From Sistotremastrum niveocremeum HHB9708 (Eukaryota; Basidiomycota; Agaricomycetes; Sistotremastrales; Sistotremastraceae): a stretch of 64,000 nucleotides of DNA. The position numbers and the translations under genes are program-made. The stretch spans positions 365,910 to 429,909 of the forward strand of contig KV419402.1 of NCBI GenBank assembly GCA_001630475.1. Reading direction: 5' to 3'. The notes beneath the pieces are model-generated. The model was not told the origin of the DNA, searched no databases, and saw only the letters and a list, made by a program, of their open reading frames with translations. Position 1 is the first letter of the stretch; the number at the start of each line of letters is the position of its first letter. Of the stretch, positions 42,923 through 52,462 are shown piece by piece.

Positions 42923-45900
42923 ATGAATCAGAACCCACAGAACGCGAATCCCAATCCAGGAGCCGGGGGAAATGCAGGTGCAGGTCAGGGAAACCCGCCG
43001 CCACCTCCTCCTCCTCCTCAACCGCAGCCTCAGGTCCCACCCGTGCCACTCGCACTACCTGCAGGAATGCCGGTTCAGCGCACCAAAGGAGCTCCAAAGT
43101 TCGACGGCTCACCTAAACACATATACGACTTTATAGACGAGTTCGAGACGCATGCGCTTCGAGTGCAGCTCTCAGATGAATTGAAGTGTCGATGCCTAGG
43201 AAAATACGCCAATAAGAGATCTAGAGAATTATGGGAACAATTACCTGGTTACGCCGCGAATAACTGGGATCAGTATAAGGCCCAGATCCTTTCTTATTAC
43301 GCCGACGTCGATGAACATCAGAAGTTCACCGTCAAAGATCTGTTGAAGTTGGTTAGAGCTCAAAAGAAATCGAAGATGAGAAGTTTGAAAGACTTCTCTA
43401 AATACGATCGTAAATTCAATCGCATTGCGCTATGGTTGAAAGCCAGAGGCAAGATGGCAGAATCAGAAATAGATCGCCATTTCGAAGATGGATTCCCTAC
43501 CAAAGTTTGGAAACGCATTTCCGAACGTCTTCAGATCACTCAGATGAACCACGATCCGAACGACAGCTATGAATACGATGATGTTCATGCTGCCGCTATC
43601 TTCGTCTTCAAAAGTCGAAAGGCCCTCGAGTCGGATAGTGATGACGATGATGACTCGGATTCTGATGATGAGTCCGATTCTGAATCAGATTCGTCCGACG
43701 ATGAAGATAGGAAACGTACCAAGAAGACGAAGCATACTGAAACTAAGACCGTTGTAGTCAAGACAGAGACCGATGCGTCGAAAGTCTTCAAAGATATCGT
43801 ATCACAGATTCAGCAGACGAATCAGCAGGATCGAAAGGATTTTGCACAGACCTTGGCCAGCATTGCTGCGTCATTTAGAGCGTCTGCAACTCCTGCGACG
43901 TCTCCTAATAATATTCCTGTCATTAATCCGAATTCCTATAATCGCAGTCAATATACGAATCAGAATGGAATGGGTAACCGAAACACTGCAGCTCTCACCT
44001 GCATTTTCTGCGGTCTCAGTGGCCATGGCATTAAAGAATGCATGACAGTTACGGAGTATCTGAATATGGGAAGAGCTAAGAGGAATGATAGAGGATTCGT
44101 TGTAACACCCACCGGCGATCCAATTCCAGTCGGAACGAAAGGTCAATCATTGAAGGCTCGTCTTGACGAGTACCTATCAACGATGAAGACCTTGTTCCAA
44201 GGAATCTCGACGCCACTCACCTCCAATTCCAGCGGATCAGTTCCCACGACCTCCGCTCTAGCGTATATACTCGAAGCCGTACCAATCAACGAATTAGAAG
44301 AAAATAGGACATCGGAAAAAGCAGATACGAGCGTACCTGAGGTTTTGGCCAATGTAAGGCCTCCCAATAGATCCCATCCCATGCAAACGCGAGCCCAAGG
44401 GCCCATCTTTCCTAATTCGACTCCACCGGCGCCTGTACCGAAAGCGTCTGCGCCTGAGGAGAAAGAACCTGAAAATGGTCCTAAATTTCAATATAAATCA
44501 CAGGCGGAGAATCCAAAGCTTGTTTCGGAGGCCATGCATATGTGCCTTCAAGGAAATCTTTCGCAGATAACTCCTGCGCATATTTATGCGATTAGTCCTT
44601 CAATTCGATCGAGCACGATGAATTACCTTAAAAACCAACGAGTCGAAGTCCATCAGTTTCAATCTCATGAGCATCATCATCACGGAGACTTAATCGTATC
44701 AGAAGACGCAATTTCTTTGAGAGAGATTGACGTACTTCTTAATCACTCCATTCCGACGAAAGCAGTCGTAGACGATGGCTGTCAGATTATCACGATCAGA
44801 GAGGATTTATGGCGAGAGTTAGAAGGCACACCTGTATATCCTGAAGAAGGAATGTCTATGGAAAGTGCTGATACATCGATTAGCCAAACTCTCGGGAAAG
44901 TCAGGAACCTACCCATGAAGATCGGTCCGATCACTTTCTATATTCAGGCGCAAGTCGTACGCCACTCGCCTGTTCGTTTACTCCTCGGAATGCCGTTCTT
45001 CGCCCTAGCAGATTGTCATAAAGATATTTATCGAAATGGATATATGACCATTACCATGACAAACCCCAATCATCCTCATGAGACGATCACGATGCCGACT
45101 ACGGCTAGAGGAGAAGCGAAGTCTAGTCATGGTCATCATCATGGACCACCAGCAGAAAGTTTTATGTTTGACTTACCGAAACCATCACCCATCTCTCATC
45201 GCGATGCTCCTACAGCATTCGCTTCACTTGCAGTTCTATCAGAACGCGAATTAGAGAAATATTTTCCATTGTCTTCACATACCGATGTCGAAAATCCCAT
45301 AATAAAGCAGCTTTCTCGAGGCGTCTTCGTCTCCAAGTTTTATAAACCCGTTGCGATGAAAAAGAATCCAGTCCCAGGAGTGTTTCCTGATGAATTCAAG
45401 ATCGTTAGAAAATTCCCAGAAGATCCACTATTATCCTTACCTTCGGTTCCAACTTCTGACATACCTCCTTTCGAGCCTGGTGTTCGATTGACACTAGATC
45501 GATGGGAAGTGATCAGAAAGGACTTAGAGAAAGTTGGGTTCCTCTTACCTGAAGAAATACGACTTGTAGGTCATATCCTTAAGTCAAATGAGATGGGTAT
45601 TGCCTGGAATGATGAAGAGAAGGGTCAGTTTCGCGAGGATTACTTTGAACCAGTAAGATTTCCTACCGTACCTCATGTGCCGTGGGTCGAAAAGAACATG
45701 AGAATACCACCTGGATTATACGACAAGTTAGTAGCGGAACTGCAGCGCAAAATCGACATGGGAGTATTAGAACCTTCTAATTCTTCCTACCGATCTCGCT
45801 GGTTCGTAGTCCCAAAGAAAGATGGAAATCCTAGAATTGTATGGAATTTAGAGCCCCTTAATTCAGTCACAATACGAGATGCGGGCGTACCTCCTATAAT

Positions 45901-48490
45901 CGATGAAGTCATCGAAGCATGTGCCGGACGCAGCTGCTATTCGTTAGCAGACATATACATCGGATACGATCATCGAGTGATTCATCCGGATTCTAGAGAT
46001 CTAACTACGGTTCAGACTCCAATGGGACCGTATAGATTAACAACCTTACCTATGGGTTATACGAATTCCGTCACAATCTTTCATCAGGATATCACTTTTA
46101 TCCTTCAATCCGAAATCCCAGAAGTCGCACAACCTTTCATAGATGACATTACGATTAAAGGACCTCGCAGTGAATATCTCTTACCTGATGGATCGCATGA
46201 GACGATCCCAGGTAACCCATCCATTCGCCGGTTCATATATGAACACTTATGCGATCTGAATCGCGTATTACATCGTCTCAAGCATGCGGGTGCCACTGTG
46301 GCAGCCAAGAAGCTCGTTATATGCGCACCTGAGATTTCGATCTTAGGTCATGTTTGTAACGCATACGGAAGAAAACCCGATGACTCACATATCAAGAAGA
46401 TCATTGATTGGCCTGCCTGCAGCAGTGTTACAGCAGTCCGAGGTTTTCTAGGAACCATGGGCCTTGTTAGAATATTTATCAAAGATTTCGCAAAGAGAGC
46501 CTCACCTTTGACCGCCTTAACACGTAAAGAAGCCCCTTTTGTATGGGCGGACGAAGAACAAAAAGCGTTTGATGATCTGAAAGCAGCCGCAACGTCAGCC
46601 CCGGCACTAAAACCATTGGACTATACCTCAGATCGAGAGGTTGTCCTTGCTGTTGATTCTTCGATCATCGCTGTTGGATACATCTTGATGCAGGCGGATG
46701 CGAATGGAAAAAGACATCCTGCGAGATACGGATCACACACATGGAATGAGAGAGAGTCGAGATACTCACAAGCAAAAATCGAGCTATACGGTTTATGCAC
46801 CGCGCTGCGAGCCGTACGACCTTGGATTATTGGAGTCCAAAACCTTGTTGTCGAAACGGATGCCGCTTACATAAAGGGCATGTTGAATAATCCTGATGAA
46901 GTCCCAAACACGACACTTAATAGATGGATTGCGTATATTCAATTATTCAACTTTACCTTAAGACATGTCCCCGCGGAGAATCACAAAGCGCCCGATGGAT
47001 TATCTAGGCGAGATTTGGCGCCCGGTGAGGAACCGATCGATCCACAAGATCTGGAAGATGAGATTGAGCATAAGCTCGAGGTCTTTTCCTTATCGAGACC
47101 GGCACTTACGTTGTCCCTCGAATCGCAATCTCCAGATCCTCCTCCTCCTCGCACGGACGATGCCATCCGGAAAGACAACGAAATGGGATACATACTCCAT
47201 TTCCTCCAAACACTTTCGTTTCCTTCCGATCTGACGCAGTCGATACGACGAAGATTGAGTCATATGATGACTCACTTCTTCCTAAAGAAGGATAAGCTCT
47301 ACCGAAAGCATGCGAGCGGAAGACACCAAGTATACGTACCTTATTTAGACCGAACGCCTCTCCTATCCCAGATCCACGACAAACTCGGCCATCGCGGCTT
47401 CTTTCCCACTCGTAGACTCCTATTAGATCGCTTTTGGTGGCCAACTGTATCAGTAGATTTGAAATGGTACCTGAAAACATGCGATGAGTGCCAAAAAAGA
47501 AATACATTGCGAATGCACATACCGCCTACGGTTCCGATCCCAGCTCCCTTATTCTCCCGCGCACATGTTGATACGATGTTCATGGAGAAACACGGAGGAT
47601 ACCGCTATATCGCCCATGCACGTTGTTCGTTGTCGGCCTGGCCAGAGTGCAGAGCTCTACAAAAGGAGACAGGTCAGAGTCTGGGAAAATTTCTATTTGA
47701 GGACATACTTTGTAGATGGGGATCTCTGAGCGAGATCGTATCGGATAATGGTACTCCCTGGATCGCAGCATTAGATTGGCTTTCGAAGACTTACCACATT
47801 AATCACATCCGAATATCCCCTTACAACTCGCAGGCTCAAGGCGTAATCGAACGCCAGCACTTCACTATCCGAGAATCCCTCGTAAAAGCCTGTGAAGGAA
47901 GGATTAGTCAGTGGTATAAGGTTTTACCTTATGTCGTGTGGGCCGATCGAGTTACGACTCGAAAATCCACAGGCCATTCGCCGTTCTACATGGCTCACGG
48001 AGTCGAGCCGGTCATGCCGTTTGATCTAGCCGAAGCGACTTACTTAGCGCCCGACTTATCAAATCCTGTTCCCACGGTCGAACTAATAGCTATTCGGGCC
48101 AAACAATTGGAGAAACGTCCCTCAGAGTTAGCTCAGATGCATGATAGAATATTAGCAAGTCGATTGAAATCAGCAGAAGAGTTTTCGAAGCATTTTCATG
48201 CGACGATTAGAGACTTTGAGTTCAAACCGGGCCAGTTAGTCCTCGTGAGAAATTCTTCGGCCGACACGGAAATAGGAAATAAATCAAAGCCACGTTACCT
48301 CGGACCCTATGTCGTCATATCCAGGAACCAAGGCGGCGCCTATGTCCTTGCCGAAATGGACGGCACGATCTCGAATCTTCGATTTGCGGCTAAACGCGTA
48401 ATACCTTATTTTGCCCGATCATCAGTGCTTCCGGATTCTTCCTTCCCTATCAACTCGGCTAACGACGACGACCAGGAGGTCGAAGTTTAA
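42923..48490 (+). CDS. Gag-Pol polyprotein of the Gypsy-type element
   Basis: A single frame of 1855 codons. Parts in order with rough residues: Gly/Pro-rich start (1-60), Gag region (60-350) with an acidic Asp/Ser run (about 235-265), CCHC zinc knuckle (about 356-372), linker, aspartic protease (about 600-710), reverse transcriptase (about 920-1150), RNase H (about 1225-1360), integrase zinc-binding HHCC segment (about 1485-1535), integrase catalytic core (about 1550-1660), and an integrase C-terminal region (about 1755-1840). Gag and Pol lie in one frame, so no frameshift signal is needed. No separate chromodomain was recognised. Confidence 0.92.
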   Translation: MNQNPQNANPNPGAGGNAGAGQGNPPPPPPPPQPQPQVPPVPLALPAGMPVQRTKGAPKFDGSPKHIYDFIDEFETHALRVQLSDELKCRCLGKYANKRSRELWEQLPGYAANNWDQYKAQILSYYADVDEHQKFTVKDLLKLVRAQKKSKMRSLKDFSKYDRKFNRIALWLKARGKMAESEIDRHFEDGFPTKVWKRISERLQITQMNHDPNDSYEYDDVHAAAIFVFKSRKALESDSDDDDDSDSDDESDSESDSSDDEDRKRTKKTKHTETKTVVVKTETDASKVFKDIVSQIQQTNQQDRKDFAQTLASIAASFRASATPATSPNNIPVINPNSYNRSQYTNQNGMGNRNTAALTCIFCGLSGHGIKECMTVTEYLNMGRAKRNDRGFVVTPTGDPIPVGTKGQSLKARLDEYLSTMKTLFQGISTPLTSNSSGSVPTTSALAYILEAVPINELEENRTSEKADTSVPEVLANVRPPNRSHPMQTRAQGPIFPNSTPPAPVPKASAPEEKEPENGPKFQYKSQAENPKLVSEAMHMCLQGNLSQITPAHIYAISPSIRSSTMNYLKNQRVEVHQFQSHEHHHHGDLIVSEDAISLREIDVLLNHSIPTKAVVDDGCQIITIREDLWRELEGTPVYPEEGMSMESADTSISQTLGKVRNLPMKIGPITFYIQAQVVRHSPVRLLLGMPFFALADCHKDIYRNGYMTITMTNPNHPHETITMPTTARGEAKSSHGHHHGPPAESFMFDLPKPSPISHRDAPTAFASLAVLSERELEKYFPLSSHTDVENPIIKQLSRGVFVSKFYKPVAMKKNPVPGVFPDEFKIVRKFPEDPLLSLPSVPTSDIPPFEPGVRLTLDRWEVIRKDLEKVGFLLPEEIRLVGHILKSNEMGIAWNDEEKGQFREDYFEPVRFPTVPHVPWVEKNMRIPPGLYDKLVAELQRKIDMGVLEPSNSSYRSRWFVVPKKDGNPRIVWNLEPLNSVTIRDAGVPPIIDEVIEACAGRSCYSLADIYIGYDHRVIHPDSRDLTTVQTPMGPYRLTTLPMGYTNSVTIFHQDITFILQSEIPEVAQPFIDDITIKGPRSEYLLPDGSHETIPGNPSIRRFIYEHLCDLNRVLHRLKHAGATVAAKKLVICAPEISILGHVCNAYGRKPDDSHIKKIIDWPACSSVTAVRGFLGTMGLVRIFIKDFAKRASPLTALTRKEAPFVWADEEQKAFDDLKAAATSAPALKPLDYTSDREVVLAVDSSIIAVGYILMQADANGKRHPARYGSHTWNERESRYSQAKIELYGLCTALRAVRPWIIGVQNLVVETDAAYIKGMLNNPDEVPNTTLNRWIAYIQLFNFTLRHVPAENHKAPDGLSRRDLAPGEEPIDPQDLEDEIEHKLEVFSLSRPALTLSLESQSPDPPPPRTDDAIRKDNEMGYILHFLQTLSFPSDLTQSIRRRLSHMMTHFFLKKDKLYRKHASGRHQVYVPYLDRTPLLSQIHDKLGHRGFFPTRRLLLDRFWWPTVSVDLKWYLKTCDECQKRNTLRMHIPPTVPIPAPLFSRAHVDTMFMEKHGGYRYIAHARCSLSAWPECRALQKETGQSLGKFLFEDILCRWGSLSEIVSDNGTPWIAALDWLSKTYHINHIRISPYNSQAQGVIERQHFTIRESLVKACEGRISQWYKVLPYVVWADRVTTRKSTGHSPFYMAHGVEPVMPFDLAEATYLAPDLSNPVPTVELIAIRAKQLEKRPSELAQMHDRILASRLKSAEEFSKHFHATIRDFEFKPGQLVLVRNSSADTEIGNKSKPRYLGPYVVISRNQGGAYVLAEMDGTISNLRFAAKRVIPYFARSSVLPDSSFPINSANDDDQEVEV

Positions 48491-48501
48491 GCCAGGGGGA
48501 G
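48486..48501 (+). repeat. Upstream copy of the polypurine-tract repeat
   Basis: TTTAAGCCAGGGGGAG overlaps the pol stop codon and is identical to 49737-49752. It could act as a second start for plus-strand synthesis. Confidence 0.7.
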
Positions 48502-48572
48502 GAGCCCAAAAATCGCCAAGATATTTATTCAAGATCGAACGTAGTCTAGCTTTAGTATAGAGAATTCCCCTT

Positions 48573-49718
48573 GTGGATTATGAACCCCATTCCGATAAAA
48601 ATCAGTTAAAATCGAAAAATATAGCAAAAATCATCAAAAATTCGCATCCAAACCAATATGCATATAAAGACCCTCAGAAAATCGAGAAACATCGTCGCTT
48701 TCATTCCCCAAAGCGTTTCCCATCATCCCTATCCATTATGCCTCCTTCTACCACTTGCCTCGCTCCCTACAACGAATATTCCATCTCCTCTCGCACTTTT
48801 TGTAATCATTCGCCCCCTCATGTCTTTGCCCCCACATCCTTCGGCTCTCGTGCCCTCTTCGTCCTCTGCAATTATGTAGAGCGATGGGAGGAATCGAAAT
48901 GCCATACCTATATCGACTTCGTCAACCTCTTCAATGAAATCGAGCGCATCGGCGGCTACGCTTACCAACGCGGCGGCATCTCCATGCCCTGCATCACCGA
49001 GTTCTTCCTCGCATCCCTAGGCTATCGCCGTCAGTCCTTCGTCCTTAACTGGACCCAGAGCGAGCTATCACCCGATTTCACCAATATATTCATGAAGAGA
49101 CTCGTATTCGAAGCCGCCATCAAGACATTCCCACCCCTTCCTCCTATTGGCGCCGATTACGGCGAACCGGTGGTCTACCATCGCATGCCGTCTAACCCGG
49201 AGATCTCGCCAGAGCAGGCTCGTTGTCTTCGTCGCAACGTAGCCTTCTACTTTGCGGAAGCGACTACGCGGCCGATCATAGATCTATCGTGCCTAATCTA
49301 TCTCAGGGACCAGCTTCTCTTAGCGATCGATCAAGCCGATTGTTACACTCCCGATCCGCCGGCTATTCCTCATTTAATTACCGACGACGACTCCGAATCC
49401 ACGCTATATTCGCCCGAGTCCGAGGATTCGGATTCTTCTAGTTCTATTTCGGCTATCGACGCAGATCCCGTCCCTGATCTTTATCGCCCCTCGTCCCCTA
49501 CTCCTTCGAACGACGGCCCCATCTATCCCATCACCCCATCCAATACTCCTATCCCCGCCTTCTTCACTGAAGCCCATATCCGCGACGATCTTAATCCCTC
49601 ATTCTTGTCAGTCGAAGACGACGAGGTTGATCAATTTGTCAGGATTCGTGATGGAGATGGTTGGAGATTCGTCTTGTCGTCCATTTATTTTGGCGATGAC
49701 GTCATTAATCTGGACTAG
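48573..49718 (+). CDS. Extra frame downstream of pol in the Gypsy-type element, unknown function
   Basis: 381 codons in the same sense as gag-pol, with a second possible start at 48738 (MPPSTTCLAPYNEYS). The middle looks globular (ALFVLCNYVERWEESKCHT, YIDFVNLFNEIERIGGYAY). The later part is acidic and Ser/Pro-rich, ending FGDDVINLD. No signal peptide, membrane segment, or envelope, capsid or protease motif was recognised. The frame is bracketed by two copies of the 16-bp repeat TTTAAGCCAGGGGGAG, one overlapping the pol stop codon and one abutting the 3' LTR. Confidence 0.6.
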   Translation: MDYEPHSDKNQLKSKNIAKIIKNSHPNQYAYKDPQKIEKHRRFHSPKRFPSSLSIMPPSTTCLAPYNEYSISSRTFCNHSPPHVFAPTSFGSRALFVLCNYVERWEESKCHTYIDFVNLFNEIERIGGYAYQRGGISMPCITEFFLASLGYRRQSFVLNWTQSELSPDFTNIFMKRLVFEAAIKTFPPLPPIGADYGEPVVYHRMPSNPEISPEQARCLRRNVAFYFAEATTRPIIDLSCLIYLRDQLLLAIDQADCYTPDPPAIPHLITDDDSESTLYSPESEDSDSSSSISAIDADPVPDLYRPSSPTPSNDGPIYPITPSNTPIPAFFTEAHIRDDLNPSFLSVEDDEVDQFVRIRDGDGWRFVLSSIYFGDDVINLD

Positions 49719-49736
49719 AAGCCCGGGAGGTCTTCA

Positions 49737-49753
49737 TTTAAGCCAGGGGGAGA
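49737..49753 (+). repeat. Polypurine tract next to the 3' LTR
   Basis: TTTAAGCCAGGGGGAGA ends exactly where the 3' LTR begins, the expected place for the plus-strand primer of an LTR element. Confidence 0.8.
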
Positions 49754-50698
49754 TATAGACGCCCGAAATCGCTCCAAATATAGAAATATAGACCGGCCGC
49801 CGTACAATATAGACTAGACCAAATTTAGGATAGCTTCAAATCTATTTATGGAAAAGCCTACGGATTAATGCGAGATAAAGAGATAGCCGAGAGATCGGAT
49901 TACCCGAATCTACCCGACAGATCTATCTAACCGAGCCGGTTCTAACTCCGAGCCAGGCCTCACCGAAAGCTCATGTCCTCGCTATTCCTCTTATATCTCA
50001 CCATCCCCTCATTCGTTCACCCTCAAACTTCATATTCCGACTCTTCCCGACTCTACATTCGTGTTGATCAGCATCCGGAGCTCCTTCAAGCAGTCAGACC
50101 TCGAAAATACCCCATATATTCCTATCGACTTCGAATTTCGTCCAAGACATCGTGTTTGCAGCGTGTTAGCATTAGTAAAGCCCCGCATCGACTCAGTTCC
50201 ATGGAGATATGGACTATTGCGATAGTATGACGTACCTAGGAGGTCAGTAGTATAAATACTGGGATGTCAGTAGCGTAGTCCCCAGAATACAGCCAGTGTG
50301 CAGTTTCTCCCCCATTTCGAGTGATCTCAGAGCCATTGAACCAGTCGCAGAGACGGTTTGATTCCCTCTGTAGCCTCGCCCCATCCGTATAAGAAATACA
50401 TTAGCCATTCCCTTACCAAGTCCGAAGTCCTAAATTCCTAAGAATATCGAAATATCAATCGCATTCAGTCAATTCTACATCGCTTGCCTTCATATTCCGC
50501 ACACAGCTGCGCTAGGATTATCCTCATCGAACTATCATACCGCGCCCAAGCAGTTCTCATCAGATCGCACCTCATCTTCAATAAAATTCATAAAAATCGC
50601 ATTATATTTCATTCTACCTAGCCCGACCTATTCCTATTCCTATCACTACTGCCCCAATCCAGTAACCTGCTCCTCACTTCCGTAGTGGAAGTTCGATA
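49754..50698 (+). repeat. 3' LTR of the Gypsy-type element
   Basis: 945 bp, same sequence as 41574-42518 at a constant offset of 8180 bp. It is followed by target duplication TCTT. Confidence 0.93.
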
Positions 50699-50702
50699 TC
50701 TT

Positions 50703-52462
50703 ATTCTCGATACCGAACCGACAACTCTTGTTCTTGCCAATCGAGACCTTCGGCCAACTGGTAAGGAAGCAGCACGACTGCGACTGCCGGCCGTGCCGAA
50801 AGCGAGTCGTTGGATAAGCGCCCAGAATTCTTGCTTTGTTTACGTCCGAAGTTCCGATGCTTCCGATGTTGCAGGGCTGCGAGTGGTGGACTCTACTAGG
50901 TGGGTTAGACGTGAACCGAGCCTCTCCATATGGAGCCGGGAGAGTGAAGCCTCCAAGACATGTACATATCGAGTGAGAAGAACCTCTTGCGCTCGAGTTT
51001 GACACCCTTCTGACAGTTTGCTTGCTAGATAAGCCATGCATTGTTCGTTTAGTTCAGATGTCTTCAAAGAGACATAATTATGGCAGGAACGAGATGTAGC
51101 GATGTACAGCCCAGCACCCATGTGAACGGTATTGATTTATTGCGGATGCATTTTTGCCATCGAACCTGACCGCCGGATGGCCATTTGACCCAAATGATAC
51201 TATCAGGTAATAAGAAATCAGCTGTCATGATCGACGCGATATGCACTGACGATTGTTTTGGAGCTTCCGGACTCCAACAGAAACCGGGACCATTTTCTCC
51301 TGTCAATAGCTGGCCGCCCTTAGACACTGATCGGGAGCCTTCATCAGCATGAAGGTGACACAGGACCCTTGGTCTTCAGACCGCAATGGAATATCGGCTC
51401 TCGGTTTCGGAATATCTTCAATCCGAGAGTTCAAGGTTCCGAAACAATAGAAAGTTCGAACTGGCAACACGGTCAATTTTCTTGCATATACGCAGCTTTC
51501 CTAGTCAATGCTAGTCATCCAAAAATCATACACATTAATTCTATGAGTCCTTGAGAGGTCGAATGACGAATTTCTCTGTTCCACTGGAAATTCCACGCCA
51601 GACGTCACCAACGCGTAATATCCGAGTCAAGTGCGACCATGGCCTCAGAGCTTTCATAACCAAGAACCCTACGATATTCCGGACATCGTACCCGAAACAG
51701 ATTGATGCCTCTGCGAACCTTACAGTGAAGGGGCATCCGCCGTCGAGAATGTGCCGGGTTTGTAATTTGTGAGCATCGTGCGAGAATCTTCGACGCGGGA
51801 ATAATTGGGGTTGGTCACAAACAAGTTCACACATTTCCCACCTTAATTTTACGAATACAGGTTCCCGAACAGACAGGCTCCGCTTGCGCCAGTGATCGAC
51901 ACGTCGCACTAGTCTCCCCGAGAGATTATGTTCAGCGGTGTCGTCTCTCTTCAGGGACTGATATAGAGGCGTAGAATATGTACATATAAGCTGATAATAT
52001 CTCTTGAAAAGTATAGAGTGTGTTCTTCGCATCCGTGGCCAGTCGTTCCTTGAGCTCAACTTCCATTTCGAACTGACATTTTCTGTGGCGTATGGTAAGT
52101 CTTAAGTCGTAAGTCGTAAGTAACCATTCATTCCATTTGATGCGGCTGAGGCTTGTCAGTGATCCCATTTCCTCGTCCTACATTTCAGGAGAAAGTGGGG
52201 AGGCGCCGCATCCCCCGGTACTTTTCTGCAGAGTATCACGAGGTCCTTATCCTTTTTCGTGTCCGGTGAATCGGTCGATAAGGCGGAGCTTATGCATCTC
52301 CTCCGATAGGCCAGTAAGAGTTACTCACATCACACTGTCACGGTTCGTCTGAGCCCCAATGTCTCGCTCCCTCTCCCCCGCCCCTCCCCTCAGTCGTCCC
52401 AACCCTCCAACCATCCCCATTTCCCGTCCTCAGCCACCTCGCTACTCTCCACACCTCCAGCA
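50703..52462. other. Region right of the LTR element; possible unrecognised minus-strand gene
   Basis: Minus-strand frames at 52059-51541 and 51327-51064 look more protein-like than chance: the first contains RHILDGGCPFTVRFAEASIC and GFLVMKALRPWSHLTRIL, the second TADFLLPDSIIWVKWPSGG. I found no domain and could not link them into a confident model. A short direct repeat of AAGTCGT occurs near 52095-52120. Confidence 0.35.
51541..52059 (-). CDS. Hypothetical protein or exon, uncertain
   Basis: A 172-codon minus-strand frame ending SGTEKFVIRPLKDS. The composition is balanced, with a plausible globular C-terminal half. There is no recognised motif. It may continue into the frame at 51327-51064 through introns. 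Confidence 0.3.
   Translation of the reverse strand: MSSRNDWPRMRRTHSILFKRYYQLICTYSTPLYQSLKRDDTAEHNLSGRLVRRVDHWRKRSLSVREPVFVKLRWEMCELVCDQPQLFPRRRFSHDAHKLQTRHILDGGCPFTVRFAEASICFGYDVRNIVGFLVMKALRPWSHLTRILRVGDVWRGISSGTEKFVIRPLKDS

Larger units (their letters stand above)
41570..50702 (+). mobile_element. Ty3/Gypsy-type LTR retrotransposon, looks whole and very young
   Basis: Bounds include the 4-bp target duplication TCTT (41570-41573 and 50699-50702). Two 945-bp LTRs (41574-42518 and 49754-50698) show no difference in my line-by-line comparison, so insertion was recent on an evolutionary scale. The internal part holds one long gag-pol frame with the order protease, reverse transcriptase, RNase H, integrase, which defines Ty3/Gypsy, plus a second downstream frame. 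A polypurine tract (AGCCAGGGGGAGA) abuts the 3' LTR. No breaks are seen. Confidence 0.93.
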
